DNA from: Limonium bicolor
Taxonomy: Eukaryota > Streptophyta > Magnoliopsida > Caryophyllales > Plumbaginaceae
NCBI GenBank assembly: GCA_023374045.1
Contig: CM041777.1
Coordinates: forward strand, 486,491,594-486,555,593
Length of the DNA stretch: 64,000 bases
Direction: 5' to 3'
The translations under genes were made by a program, and so were the position numbers. Below, piece after piece: positions 35,501-47,773 of this stretch. The notes below the pieces were generated by a model that was given only the letters and a program-made list of their open reading frames with translations, did no database searches and had not been told where the DNA came from. How positions within the stretch are numbered: position 1 is the first letter of the stretch; every line of letters starts with the position of its first letter.

Positions 35501-37039
35501 GACGAACTACTACGATTTATGAAAACAAAGAAAACTCTACAAGGGGAACTCCTCTCTAAACCATTGAGGACTACCATGACACCCACTATGGTGTCTATTC
35601 ATTAATGATAATGAAGAGCAAGTCTCCTTTGGTGAGACATGACGAACCACGTAAACAAAACAAAAGAACTATACGAAGAGACAAATCCTCTCTAACTTTA
35701 GAGGACCGCTAATGACACCCACTATGGTGTCGAGATTATAATGATAATGAAATGAAAAGTACCAACTGGTGGAACATGAGGATAACCCGGGAAGACGACA
35801 TCTCGGGCCGCGCGGTATGGAATATTCGGGAGTTGGTATCTGCATCAGATCCTTCGCCCTTCTGTGTGGAGCACATCCTGGGGTCTAGAGGCGACTCCGC
35901 TTTCTCGACGCATGACGTCGGGAATGGGGGAGTGACAAATTGGGGGAGCTTATCCTGGAGTCAAGAGGCGACTCCGCTTTCTCGGCGCATGACGCCGGGA
36001 ATGAGGGATTAGCTATGGAGGCGACGGCCTCCAACGTGCGGTGATAAAAGAATTCACAAATAATCCTTAAAGAAACAAGGAACGATTAGCACCTACATAA
36101 TGATGTCTCGGGATCTAATCTATATCCCCTGACTCGGTGCCAGAGAATAAAGGAAAACTTGTGTAATGAGACCAAACAAACAAGAGAAAGTCACAAATGT
36201 GATCCTTTAAGAAACAAGGAATTAATAGCACCTACATAGCAAAGTCTCGGGATCTAACTTATATCCCCTGACTCGGTGCAAGGAAAGAAAGGAAAACATG
36301 TGGAATGAGAACAAGAAAACAGTACGAAATCTCTTGAATGATCCCATAGTGAGGATCGACGGTATAATATACCTACGCACACTTTGTATTATGTACTTGA
36401 CTGTTGCTGCTACATTAGCAGCTTGTTGTGATGAGTTACGTGCTTGGTGGCTTATTGATATTGCTGTGCTACTTGCAAGATGTGCTTGGTTGCTTGCTGA
36501 TATTGCTATGCTACCGATGAGTGTGTAAGATATCATGATGTACTGATGTGTGCTTTACTGCTTTATCATAGCATGTAAAATGGACTTAATAATATTCGAC
36601 CAATTAGTCGTGTGGCCCGGTAACATGCGGGCTTCACACGTTCATACTCAGCGTAGTTTGCTGAGTCCTTCACACCCAATTTTTTTCAGGTCTTGTGCCA
36701 GACGATAACGGAGAGTAGGCAAGGGTGACTATCATAGGGGTAGTCCACATGGCAAGACTTTAAGTAGTATGCTTTCTTATGTATGAGTTATGTTGTTTAA
36801 GTTGTTAACTAAACTGTAGATGCTCGGTACTTGGGTTGTACTTTATATTGTATTTGGATTTCGTTAAGGTTGGACTTCCAGTCATTCAGACCGTAACTTG
36901 GTGTTAGTAATGTGGTCTGTCAACCACGTGGGTGGTTGGCGTCTGTAGCACCCGAATAGAGTTCGAAACCGCTGCGTAGACTTCTACTGCTAACTTAGGC
37001 GCGTCGTTTAATTGTTGGTTGTGATTCGGGGGTGTTACA
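32585..37039 (+). mobile_element. Long-LTR-like fragment ending in a chromoviral terminus
   Basis: Noncoding. The end resembles the last part of the Tekay-like LTR: CAACCACGTGGGTGGTT (36918) corresponds to TTAACCACGTGGGTGGTT in the Tekay LTR, and the last bases are GGGGGTGTTACA (37028-37039). It may be the 3' portion of the LTR that starts at 4936, but the implied length (~8.4 kb after removing insertions) is extreme and no matching TSD was found. Several open frames (e.g. 35752-36012) lie in repeats and show no domain. Confidence 0.55.
35515..36315. repeat. Three successive local tandem duplications
   Basis: (1) ~130-bp period: GACACCCACTATGGTGTC at about 35578 and 35714 with flanking similarity. 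(2) ~70-bp period: GAGGCGACTCCGCTTTCTCG at 35887 and 35957. (3) ~130-bp period: CTCGGGATCTAA and TATATCCCCTGACTCGGTGC near 36107 and 36246. All three have diverged copies. Confidence 0.8.
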
Positions 37040-38099
37040 ATTAATGACATTTATTAGTCACATGTTAATTAATTCTCCTCTATACTTTATTTTTAAATAT
37101 ACTATAACTCCAAATATTATTTGGCGTTTCCACATTAAATTCCTTATATTCATTTCCTTTTGATTTACTTGAAAATCTTAAATGTATTTATTTTATACAC
37201 ATGTATTATTTATGATACTTATATATAATTGTCTAAATGACATAACCACTTAATAAATTCTTAAATCGTATTTGCATGCCACGCATGGGCATATTTTTCC
37301 CATATCTTTTATTAATTACAAACTAACTCCAAGTAATATTATTTCTTTATAAATAAATTTCTTGTACTTATATAACATATAGTTTTAATTTCATAAATCC
37401 TTAAATCATAATTTCTTTTTCTAAATTTCCTAAATATCCACAAAGGACCTACAAATATTTTTAATCCCATAAATATATCATACTTTTCGGTTATTATATT
37501 ATAACCTCAATTATTTCATAAACTTAACATTATACTCCAAAATACATCTAATCTCTTAATTAATTAAATCACCCTTATAAATTCGATATTTATATATAGA
37601 ACACAATAACTTTTATAAATCACCAATTAGCCACATTAATTTTCAGCTTTATCATATCTTTCTATAATTACATTTTAACCCCAAAAACTTTATATAAGTT
37701 ACATATCCACTTATAAACTATAGTTTTAATATTGAATTTCCTTAAATATCAAATTGACCCTTATACTCTTACAATTTATGAATTCTCCCCCTATCAAAAT
37801 CGGTTTTGCATTTAATCTTCCATAAATTACAAAATAGCCCCAAAACTTTATAAATTGTTATTTTAACACTTAAGCGCTTATTTAATTTAGCCAAAATTCA
37901 TAATATTAATCCTTATACTATAATATGTCATAATTATGCCAAGAACACATATAATTCTCGGTTTTCATATACTTTACCCCAAATTTTCCAAAAATCATAT
38001 TTTTACCACATAACTTATTAAACTAGTCATTTAAACACTAGTAATTATTTTTACTCACCAAAACTCTTTATTTAAATTCGTAAGTATTTTTACTCCAAT
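37040..38099 (-). mobile_element. Minus-strand LTR-like fragment, left of the LARD insertion
   Basis: AT-rich noncoding sequence resembling the reverse complement of the 6600-7450 and 17154-18000 segments (TCGGTT/ACCGAAAAT-type blocks, long A/T stretches). It continues after the inserted element at 43524. No coding features seen. Confidence 0.45.
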
Positions 38100-38104
38100 A
38101 TTTT
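38100..38104. repeat. Target-site duplication of the non-autonomous LTR element (left)
   Basis: ATTTT, identical to 43519-43523. Confidence 0.9.
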
Positions 38105-38866
38105 TGTAACACCCCCGATTAACCAACCGTAGTCCAAACGATGCGCCAAACGATGATACAGCGGAGTCACAATTCCAACCGGGTGTCACAAACGCCAACC
38201 ACCCACGTGGTTGACACAACCATACTACCAACACCAAGTTACGGTCTGCATGACTGGAAACAGCCCTCAACCAAAACTCTTATACAGTATAAGATACAAT
38301 TACCAAATGCCTAGTATATACAACATAGCTACTAGATTAACTGAAACATTACATTCTGAGTTTGGTTCTACTTATATTATACATGTTAGGAATATTGTGA
38401 GATGACAGAATTAAGTAGTACCTCGTAACATATATTAACGATTAAGTCGGGGAGTATTAAACGGTGAGCACAAATACTATATGTTATAGTGTTACCTGTA
38501 TATGTTTGTATCCGACAATCGTGGTTCGTATATTATATCCCCGTAACATATGTTATTTAGTACAATCGTTATGTGTCAACGATTACCCGATTTATTTTAG
38601 TTTATAAAACGCGCTACACTTGTGTCGCGTACCCAACATCCCCATCCTAGAGTAATTTACTTTCGCTCGGTTGTATTACTCAATGTCAAACCGACGAGCG
38701 CCCAAGTTTATGTTTAAATGTAACCTACTATTACATCCCCGGACATGTGTAAACCCCTTAGTAACCTAGGTTCTGGGTTATAGCGCAATTGCACTAATGT
38801 GACCGGTTTACTAACATATTACACATATTCACGATTTAATGCGTTGTAATTATCAGGGGTGTTTCA
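38105..38866 (-). repeat. 3' LTR of the LARD-like element
   Basis: 762 bp, + strand from TGTAACACCCCCGATTAACC to AGGGGTGTTTCA; nearly identical to 42776-43518. Confidence 0.93.
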
Positions 38867-38868
38867 GC

Positions 38869-38883
38869 CTACCCCCCTTAAAG
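38869..38883 (-). promoter_or_regulatory. Polypurine tract of the LARD-like element
   Basis: CTACCCCCCTTAAAG on the + strand, adjacent to the 3' LTR. Reverse complement CTTTAAGGGGGGTAG matches the Tekay-like PPT almost exactly. Confidence 0.88.
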
Positions 38884-39394
38884 GAACTTCGTCCCGAAGT
38901 TGTTACTCCCTTAACCGATGTTTTATTTCTTGTTAATCCTTGGGATCAAGTCCCGCATTCATTCACGACAAAGTGTACGTACTCGTACATACCATTCACA
39001 TACACACAATCCAAAACACACAAACCTACTAACCATCAACGTGTGGTTGTAGGAATACACATAGTGAAGGGACCAAATCCCACAATTCCACAGTTCTATT
39101 TCATCATTTATGCATATAAGCACCACGCCACATCTGTGGCTTCACCAGGTTCTCAATCATATGCCACATATGTGGCTTCACTACGTTCTCAATAATATTT
39201 CAATGCACCCGTAATATCCATGACCATACTCATATGTAATTAAGAGAACCAGTTATTCATTCATTTATTCATTCACAACCACGATGCATCCAAAACAATC
39301 CGTACACATGCATCCAAAACAATCCGTACACAGTTCACAGACATAACAACCAAACCACACCTCAAACGCGCAACAACACAACAAAAAACAACAC

Positions 39395-39414
39395 GCCTAC
39401 CCCCTTTAAAAATG
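39395..39414 (-). repeat. Second PPT-like tract in the LARD-like element
   Basis: GCCTACCCCCTTTAAAAATG on the + strand; a near copy of the PPT ~530 bp internal to the 3' LTR, parallel to the extra PPT in the Tekay-like element. Confidence 0.6.
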
Positions 39415-42400
39415 GATTACGCCCACGTAATCCCCACTATATCATTCTTGAACCTTGGTTCAAGATGTTTAAGTCTTAAGGTTATTCTCGTTTCCATGTA
39501 ATGTAGTTCTCATTATAATCCCATTGAAGGTCTTAACCATGTTAATGGCTTAGTTATGTACATGTATCATAAGACTTTTATCGGTACACATACCGATCTA
39601 CTAACGGATTCAGGTTTAGCCTCTCTGGGTCTAAGGTATGGGCAGATGAGTTACTTGTCATTCACTGGAAGGTGTGAGATACAGTCCACCAGCTTCTGCT
39701 GTGCGACTCTGATTTCCTTTAGGTTTAGTTTTCCCTTACTATGTATTTCAAGGTAGTGCATAGCTTAATTGTATTCTTATCCTTTGGAGTAATGGTCTCT
39801 TGACCGACACGGGGTATTTTAATTTATACTCGGTGTCGGTGGATTGTACTTTGTCTATTCATTTCCTTTGAAGGCTGGATATTCATGCTTTTGGTGCGCT
39901 TTTAAGCGTGTGAGTTATTCTTCCTAGCTGCCCTTGAGGTTTATATTCATATATGCTTTGTAGTAATGGTTTAGTGTCTGGTGTTTTTCAATGTTACAAG
40001 TGTGTCGTTGTTACGACAACATGTTTGGTTGATATTACCGATCATAATTATATGTACTTAGCTAGTTTACTCTCCTAGCATTGTTACCTATTTTCTCCCT
40101 TGATGCATACAACCAAATTTGGCTTTTCTTCGTACTTACGTAATCTTTATTTTCCAGCCCAATTATGGCCTTGACACTACTGGCTGACCTCCTTTATTTT
40201 AAGTCTGAAGGTTGCCGCATTGTATTTGTTAGAAGTCTCTAGGATTGTAAATTGTTTAATATAGGATATTTAGTTTCCTTATCAACATATTTGTTCTTAT
40301 GATCGCGTCAAGCAGCAGCTTGTCGATTAGCTCTGCTTAGTCGCAAGTCCCAGTGTCCTGCATTTGGTCTCTGTAGTACATGTTTTCATGTATTATCTAT
40401 TGGGTTATTAGTAACATCACGCCATTCTTCCTACAATTTTAAGTCTTTACATCTTTGTATGTTTTTGCTTTCTAGGTTTCGAACCATGTATCCGTGTATT
40501 TTATGTGATCTTATTATCTAGTAGCAACAACGCTTCCTTCGTACTTTAACAAACCAATTCATACAATTTGACACCTATTTGTAGTCATGTGTCCACTTGT
40601 AAGGGGTCTCGAGAATCATCCAACACTAACATGATCAGTGTAAGCGTTGGACTACCTCTGCACCCCAATTTGTGCTCAGTGTCACCTGACCTGGCCAGGG
40701 CCAAGTTCAACCTTGCACGTCCGTTTTAACCAAATAATTAGTTTAGCCAATTTTTAATTCTTAACCCACTGGTTTCTACTTCATGGACTAGTAACGAGAT
40801 CTAAGCCTCGAGATTAAGTGTGTAATTCTTCTAACTTTGTATACATCTAGGTGTGTACCTAAATACATATTCATGCGTCATAAGGTTCAAGGTCGTATTT
40901 ATATTATCATGATCCCTTGATTTATATACATCTCCATATGAGTGTTCTCTTCAACCTATATTCTCCAGGATTATAAGTTCTCCCCACTTCAATCCTCGTA
41001 CCATTTGTGTAGGTATACGTGTTCATTCGCTACATGTGGTCTCATAAATTCCAGTGCTAGTCAATTGGGTGTACAATGGTATACTTCCCAACTCTTAATA
41101 TTATCATGATTTCCTCACACTTACAAATTAATATTGAAGTTACAAAATGATTCATTACTCATCCTAGCCCATCAATCAATCTCTCTATCACGCCCTTTAA
41201 TTTTGTTCAAAATTTCCAAATTCTGATACCCAGTTGTTCATAAATATTTGTTTGATTTTTCTTGTTGGCCCGTTTAGGCTCACTTCTATCTGACTTATAC
41301 GTTATTCCGTTTTCCATATTAATCTTTTCTGGGTCTTGTAACCCTTTTGTTACTTTCTGATTATTATTCCTTGAGTTTAGTTAATATCTTGTCTTCCTTG
41401 ATATGTATGTGTGTACATTCGTATATATATAGTTAGATATATCCCGTTTAGGGCGCCTCGTGTTTAGTTTGCCTAGGTTACATTTACCAGGTTACCAATC
41501 TTACCAGATGCTCCTCTTTGGTCCTTTGATTTTTAGTAGTTACCTCCTTCATTTGTAGGGTGTGTAGAGATATTTTATAATGATAATGGCGTTATACATT
41601 GCCGGGAGGTCAAACTTGTGTGGTGATGTTTGTGATTTCAGTAATACCGACTATATATATATATATATTCAGAGGTTATAATAAAATTTAGACGCACTGT
41701 CGTTGAAAGGTCTTGTACTGTACTCTGGTTATATTCATAATGAAATAGGTTTGAGTTTCACGGCATAGGTCTTATGCATGATTAGAACGCTCAGTTTTCA
41801 ATGTATCATCTTGAGAGTGTGCCGTAATTCATATTAATTATTGGAACTAGAGTTTTAATTTCCAGTTCTCACTGTATTCGCTAGTGAGACTCCATATCAT
41901 TTATTTCATAATCATAATTGCCCATTTTATTGGTGTGGTATTATGTTGTCATAGAGTAGAAGCAGAAGAGGATGACCATTTGTGGTCGCCAGTTTCAATT
42001 GTATGAGATCGAGAGACTTAGAAGAATAATTGAATAAAAGAAGAAGAAAGGACGTGGGATTGTGTTTCTCAGGTAGTGCAGATAATGAAGAGAAACATGA
42101 GAAGCAGCAGGGAATTTACTGAATTCCGTAGTGTGTAAGATTGTGTCATGCTTCGTTAAGCATTATAGTTTGTACCAATTTTGTGGTGTAATTTCGTCTC
42201 AACTATATTCTCTTATTTCGTGGTTTCATGAAAGGTTTACTAAAATCAGCCTCTCAAGTGTATGAATTGTATAATTTCTTCCAGTCCCATCCTTATCTTA
42301 ATTATTTGCTTTATTATATATTTTTTGAGCATTATTTATTTCATGTATTTTAGGGTATTTCGGTCCTCTTTGCTTGTGAGGTAGGGTCCTATCGACTGCT

Positions 42401-42758
42401 AAGCACGTCGACCCAAGTTGCCGCTAAAATTGGTCCCTCTACGCATATTATTCTTTTGGCAATGTCTTTTGTATAGTATAGTCTTTTCTTCACGGGTTGG
42501 TTTTATGACAATAAGTAGATGCCAGATCAGGTTTTCCCGAGTTAGAGGAGGCTTTCTACCTCTCCGGCGTTCTTTCTCTGGGTTTAAAGAAAATTAGGGG
42601 TGTGGAGGTTGGGCGTAAGTTGCTATTAGGTATTCAATAGTTATTAAGGAAGAACCCTAACTAACGTGCCTCACATACTAACCCTTAACCCCGTTTCCCC
42701 GAATTCAGGCTTTCCTATACTCGGTACTTCTCTGTTCCAGTCATCAGAGCGCAACTAC
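39415..42758 (-). other. Noncoding interior of the LARD-like element
   Basis: Stops in all frames; no gag, protease, RT or integrase motif recognised on either strand. An AT dinucleotide run lies near 41652-41670. Confidence 0.7.
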
Positions 42759-42770
42759 GCTCTGATACCA
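42759..42770 (-). promoter_or_regulatory. Primer binding site of the LARD-like element
   Basis: GCTCTGATACCA on + (TGGTATCAGAGC on -), five bases from the 5' LTR. It is part of a hairpin with 9-bp arms at 42743-42766. Confidence 0.93.
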
Positions 42771-42775
42771 CTTTC

Positions 42776-43518
42776 TGTAACACCCCCGATTAACCAACCG
42801 TAGTCCAAATGATGCGCCAAACGATGATACAGCGGAGTCACAATTCCAACCGGGTGTCACAGACACCAACCACCCACGTGGTTGACACAACCATACTACC
42901 AACACCAAGTTACGGTCTGCATGACTGGAAACAACCCTCAACCAAAACTCTTATACAGTATAAGATACAATTACCAAATGCCTAGTATATACAACATAGC
43001 TACTAGATTAACTGAAACATTACATTCTGAGTTTGGTTCTACTTATATTATACATGTTAGGAATATTGTGAGATGACAGCATTAAGTAGTACCTCGTAAC
43101 ATATATTAACGATTAAGTCGGGGAGTATTAAACGGTGAGCACAAATACTATATGTTATAGTGTTACATGTATATGTTTGTATCCGACAATCGTGGTTCGT
43201 ATATTATATCCCCGTAACATATGTTATTTAGACGATTACCCGATTTATTTTAGTTTATAAAACGCGCTACACTTGTGTCGCGTACCCAACATCCCCATCC
43301 TAGAGTAATTTACTTTCGCTCGGTTGTATTACTCAATGTCAAACCGATGAGCGCCCAAGTTTATGTTTAAATGTAACCTACTATTACATCCCCGGACATG
43401 TGTACACCCCTTAGTAACCTAGGTTCTGGGTATAGCGCAATTGCACTAATGTGACCGGTTTACTAACATATTACACATATTCACGATTTAATACGTTGTA
43501 ATTATCAGGGGTGTTTCA
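42776..43518 (-). repeat. 5' LTR of the LARD-like element
   Basis: 743 bp, nearly identical to 38105-38866 but lacking ~18 bp near 43229. Confidence 0.93.
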
Positions 43519-43523
43519 ATTTT
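43519..43523. repeat. Target-site duplication of the non-autonomous LTR element (right)
   Basis: ATTTT, identical to 38100-38104. Confidence 0.9.
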
Positions 43524-44900
43524 AAGGACTCTAAAATTACCAAATTACCCTTTTGACACCAGATTTTAATTCCTAAGCTTTTAATATTATAACCTTATCT
43601 TTTAAAGGTTTTTAATATACCAAAATACTCATAAAATTATCTAAATCACTTAGACAAATTCTAAAATTATTTATACACTTATAATATACCAAAAATCTTC
43701 TCATAACACTTATAATTTTTGGTAATGACTATTATTTACCTTATGGTTTTATAAATTACATTTTCCACCCTTAAACCTTATAACTCATCATTTTATGTAC
43801 TTAAATATTTTATTAAACTACCTAAATGTTTCTAGCACTCTTAATACTCATATTAGGCTTGTAATATACCAATTGAACTCTTTTATTTTCGGCCATAGTA
43901 TAAACTCTTCATAATTAATTTTTTTTAACATAAAATTGTACCTTAAGGTGATAACCTTAGCTTAAGAGTTATAATTATTTTTCTTAGTAAATAACCTCAA
44001 TAATTTCGGCCTTAATTATTTGAAGAGATGTACATAATTTTGTACAAAATTTATGAGCTTAAACAAGGCTTAGAACATTAATAATTAGCTTAATAAACTT
44101 CTTAATCAAAGATGATTAAGTACTTGTACTCCTCTTGAATTTCCCAAGCTTCCTTCAATGGAGATTGTAGCTCCAAATTTCGGTATTAACACATGAGAAG
44201 GAAGGAGTTTAGGAGTTAGATCTCAACAAAGATCTTAAGTAGATTTATAAGATGTTTTCAAGAGATTTACCTTAGGTATTTTTACCTTGAATTTTCGGCC
44301 TTGATAGGATGGATGAAGATCCAAATTCTCTTCATGAAAATTGATGAAGAAAACATGTTTAAATGTGTAGAAATTTTTGGACATGTATAATAAAATTTCT
44401 TAAGGATTTTCATGTATGAAAAATACCTTAAGTTAACCTTGAATGCTCCTTGGTTTAATTGTTGATTCAAGCCACTTCTTGGAGCATATTTTGATACCGA
44501 ATTGATATAGTGTTGCTAGGAATATTTTTGCTTCAAGTCTTGATCAAGAAAGCTAGGAAATTAATCATAAAATGAAGATTGACATTAAAACTCCATTAAT
44601 GGAACTTAGAGCTTGAAGGAAGAAGAAGAGAGCAAGAGAGGAGGAGGAGGAGCTTACCAATCGGCAATGTAAGGATGAGAATGAGCACCGATGGTATTGA
44701 AATGGGAATGGAAAGAATTGTTTGTTAATAATTTTTTTTTGGCTTAGTTAATTCATTATCTATTACTAGCACTAATCCCCCATTAACTTAATGCAATCGG
44801 CACTACATGTGCTAGGTGGAGCTTGATTCCACCGATTGCTATGCCAAGATTAGAATTAGCTAATTATTGCCAAAGTGGGAAACATATTAACATGGGAAGT
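43524..44900 (-). mobile_element. Minus-strand LTR-like fragment, right of the LARD insertion
   Basis: Continues 37040-38099. The reverse complement resembles the 5650-6900 part of the + LTR-like fragment: a pyrimidine-rich leader with CTCCTCCTCC near 44650 and TTACCTTAAA-type blocks. The right edge is not defined. No domain in the open frame 44282-44470. Confidence 0.45.
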
Positions 44901-45097
44901 TAGATATAGATTATTCTTTTGATTTTTATATGTAACAATTGGTCTTCTTTTCTCTTGTTTGCATACAGTAAGGAGCTGGTGGGGTGATTGATTAATTTGT
45001 CTTGCTTTGTTTAATTACTACTTGTATATATATGTAGGTTAGTACTAGCTTCTTTTTTATTTAATTAGCCCCATTTGCATAGCCATTAACATGTATA
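44901..45097. other. Short spacer, nothing recognised
   Basis: AT-rich sequence between the LTR-like fragment and the LINE fragment; no feature seen. Confidence 0.4.
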
Positions 45098-45862
45098 GTG
45101 CCTGCTACTGTTTTGGTTTTGTTTACGCTCTTGAGAGGATTGATGACAAGGGAAATTCTATTTGAGAGAAATGTTGTCCCTATTGGTGGGAGCATGTGCC
45201 CTTGGTGTAGCAGGGTTATGGAGAGTGTGGAGCATGTTTTGTTTCATTGCTCTAGGATAAGGAAGACCTGGGATCTCATTTTGAGGTGGTGGAATGTACC
45301 TTTTGTCTTCAGAGAAGGGGTTGGTGATATATATAATGACTGGTTTTCGGTCACCTTTTCGAGTAGAGCGAAGCGAGTATGGAAATCTACTTTTTGCTAT
45401 GGTGTGTATTATATTTGGATGCACCGTAATGTTGTGGTTTTTCGAGAAGAGGTGTGCAATGTTGACACAATCACGCTGCAGATCAAGCTTGGGGTTTGGC
45501 GCTGGTCGAAGATATGGTGGAAGGATCTTCCTTTGACATGTAGTGCTTTCGTAGGGGTTAGCTCACTGAGAGAATTTTTGGAATAGGTTGAGAGGGCCTT
45601 ATTTGGTATGTTTTGAGTGAGGTGTGAGTATGTGGTTGCGCGTCGTTGGGGTGTACTCATTGTTGTTTCTTCTCCCTTGCTTGGTTGGACATTTAGATGT
45701 TTTTGGATGTGGTGGGTACTCTTTTTCCCCCCTAGGATTTTTTCCCACTGGGTTTTTCTCTAGGGGGGTTTTAATGAGGCCCGTGTAAACCCATCCGCCT
45801 GGTTCCCCAGGTTTTTAATTAATCAATGGCTTATGCCCAATTATCAAAAAAATAAAAATTTA
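45098..45862 (+). mobile_element. 5'-truncated LINE 3' end with zf-RVT domain
   Basis: The open frame 45098-45586 encodes the C-terminal zinc-binding region typical of plant non-LTR retrotransposon ORF2: LMTREILFERNV, CPWCSRVMESVEHVLFHCSR (Cys/Cys/His/Cys), then W-rich WDLILRWWNVPF and IWMHRNVVVFR. A stop at 45584 is followed by a 3' UTR with TAATGAGGCCCGTGTAAACC and an A-rich tail (TCAAAAAAATAAAAA) ending near 45862. The reverse transcriptase and endonuclease parts are missing, as expected for a 5'-truncated LINE. No clear TSD found. Confidence 0.88.
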
Positions 45863-47025
45863 CTACAGATTTTTCAGTTTGATTATGAGCACCTATTTTC
45901 AACATAAGCATATGGTGATTAGTATAGATTTTTTATTTTGATGAAAAGCATGAGTCCACCGATAACTACTTTTGTTGCATGTGATGGCTACGTTAATTAC
46001 ATGTACCACCGTTACTCTGCTACAGGTTTGCATATGTATGTATGTGTATACAATGCTAATTAAGCATGTCTTATTCCTTGTTGATAGTATAGTAATACGG
46101 TGGTGGAATCATGGTAAGTTCTTATTTTATTTTATTTTTTGGTCACATACATGCATATACATGTGCATGCCCTAAACTTGGACGTTGCAGATTTTGTCTA
46201 CGTATTTACTAGTATATTACCATACTTGTCGTAGGTTGATTCAAACTGAATTTTGAAACCGCAACACCCAGGAGCAGGAACTCACGCATACATATCAAAT
46301 CATGCATGAGCATCTCTTAATTTATAACTTGCACGATTAGTGAGTGGGATTTAAGCTGCTTTCCTTGACAATTTGGTTGTCTAAACATAGTATATTAATA
46401 CCCTAAGTCTAGATCTAGTTTATAGCATTTATTTCATGATTTATATGTGCTAATCTTATCTCCTCTTTAGTGCAGCTTTTCGGTAACTTGGGGCTGATTT
46501 GGGACAAGATTATCTTGTCATTACATACTACATCAAGTGGGAGTGTGACTCATAAAGTCCTATGTCATTTTATAAAGTCTAATCATGTTATAACATTTTA
46601 ATGCCCACCGGTAGCATTATGTATAATAGGCACCGTTTTTTTTTTTGTTCAATTCGGTACCTATGTATACCACCATAGGCTACAAGTTTCCATTTGGTTA
46701 TGAGCGTATGGTACAGATTTTCCCTTGTTTTGTTTACCCATATTACTAGGGCTAGCATATGGTGTATGCCACCGTTTATGCTTGGCTAAATACATCGGTA
46801 TACCACTGTTAATAGGTAGTATGTATTGGTAGGTTTAATCTTGTCATAATAATACATACTCATGTATAAAGTAGGTACATTAGGTAGTTAATTGTTTTAC
46901 TAAGTGAAAGTGTATAAAGCAAGTCCCAAAAATTGGTATATAAAACCGGTTTATATGGTACCGATTTTTAACTTGTATCCTTTGTGTTATATGTAATGAT
47001 ATAACATTTCTTATGTATTTATAAT
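45863..47025. other. Intergenic stretch, nothing recognised
   Basis: AT-rich; repeated GGTA(T)ACC-like motifs between 46600 and 46970 but no domain, RNA gene or transposon terminus identified. Confidence 0.4.
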
Positions 47026-47259
47026 TGATAAGTGTCCAAATGAGCGTGTTTTATGGGTGTATTTCATATATTATATTAGCACTTTTCTTGCTCATTTCTC
47101 ACTTATCGTATGTTTTTCCTCTAGTTTATGTTTTATTGATTATCTAACAAATTTATTGGTTAAACATGAGGAAAACCAAGCTAGGAGCAAAGTAGACGAA
47201 GAGACGAACGCATAGGCGCAGACGGATCTTAAATCGGAGCTGAAACGAATATTTTATAA

Positions 47260-47600
47260 GCAAACCAATTTTCGTCCGAACCACACTGGTCCGAACCAGT
47301 GGTTCGGACAAGACAAAATTACGTCCGTGGGTTGTCCGCTCAACTAGGGCTGGACAGGGCATTTGTGTCCGCTCAACTAAGGCCGGACTAGGGCCGGACG
47401 TGGGAAGTCTGTCCGAGTCTTGTCCGCAGAATAAAAGGCGGACATGTTGTTCTTGTCCGTGTGCCGTCCGAGGAAGAAAGACCGGACACAATGTGTCCAT
47501 GTGTTGACCGTGGAAATAAGCACGGACGGGAAGCAAGGAAGAAATGTGTCCGTGGATATTTGCCCGGACAAGAGATAAATGTGCCGTGTATAAATGACCG
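47260..47600. repeat. GTCCG/CGGAC motif cluster in the LTR
   Basis: Many copies of GTCCGNNC, CGGACA and GGTTCGGAC in both orientations, upstream of the TATA box. Confidence 0.75.
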
Positions 47601-47765
47601 GACAACAAACAGAGCTGCAATTACGCCGACCGTCTTCTCCAATTTTCTAGCGCCTGCAAACATATCTATCTACTACTTCAGCAATATCAGGCGCCTGCCT
47701 TAAATCCCTCACGCGTACTCAGTTCTGTCTCCTCTCCAGCTCTATCTTCAATCATCCTCTGCTTC

Positions 47766-47773
47766 TATATAAG
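47766..47773 (+). promoter_or_regulatory. Putative LTR TATA box
   Basis: TATATAAG in a C/T-rich context, ~740 bp into the LTR. The minus-strand relative has TCTATAAAAA at the matching place (61751-61760). Confidence 0.6.

Larger units (their letters stand above)
38105..43518 (-). mobile_element. Intact non-autonomous LTR retrotransposon (LARD-like)
   Basis: 5.4 kb on the minus strand with perfect 5-bp TSDs (ATTTT). LTRs are 38105-38866 (3' LTR) and 42776-43518 (5' LTR). The PBS is the reverse complement of GCTCTGATACCA at 42759-42770 and the PPT is at 38869-38883. The 3.9-kb internal region has no gag or pol; only short featureless open frames exist. LTR termini (TGAAACACCCC...GGGGTGTTACA), PBS with hairpin, PPT and even the duplicated PPT match the autonomous Tekay-like element, so it is probably mobilised by chromoviral proteins in trans. 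LTRs are nearly identical except an ~18-bp deletion and a few substitutions, suggesting fairly recent insertion. Confidence 0.93.

Noticed and set aside
38211..38405. Short open frame repeated at 42882-43076
   Set aside because: Repeated only because it lies in both LTRs of the LARD-like element; no domain.
45158..45660. Minus-strand open frames opposite the LINE fragment
   Set aside because: Shadows of the zf-RVT coding frame.
47153..47663. Minus-strand open frame of 155 codons plus overlapping frames
   Set aside because: Produced by the GTCCG motif cluster in an LTR; no domain and several frames open at once.
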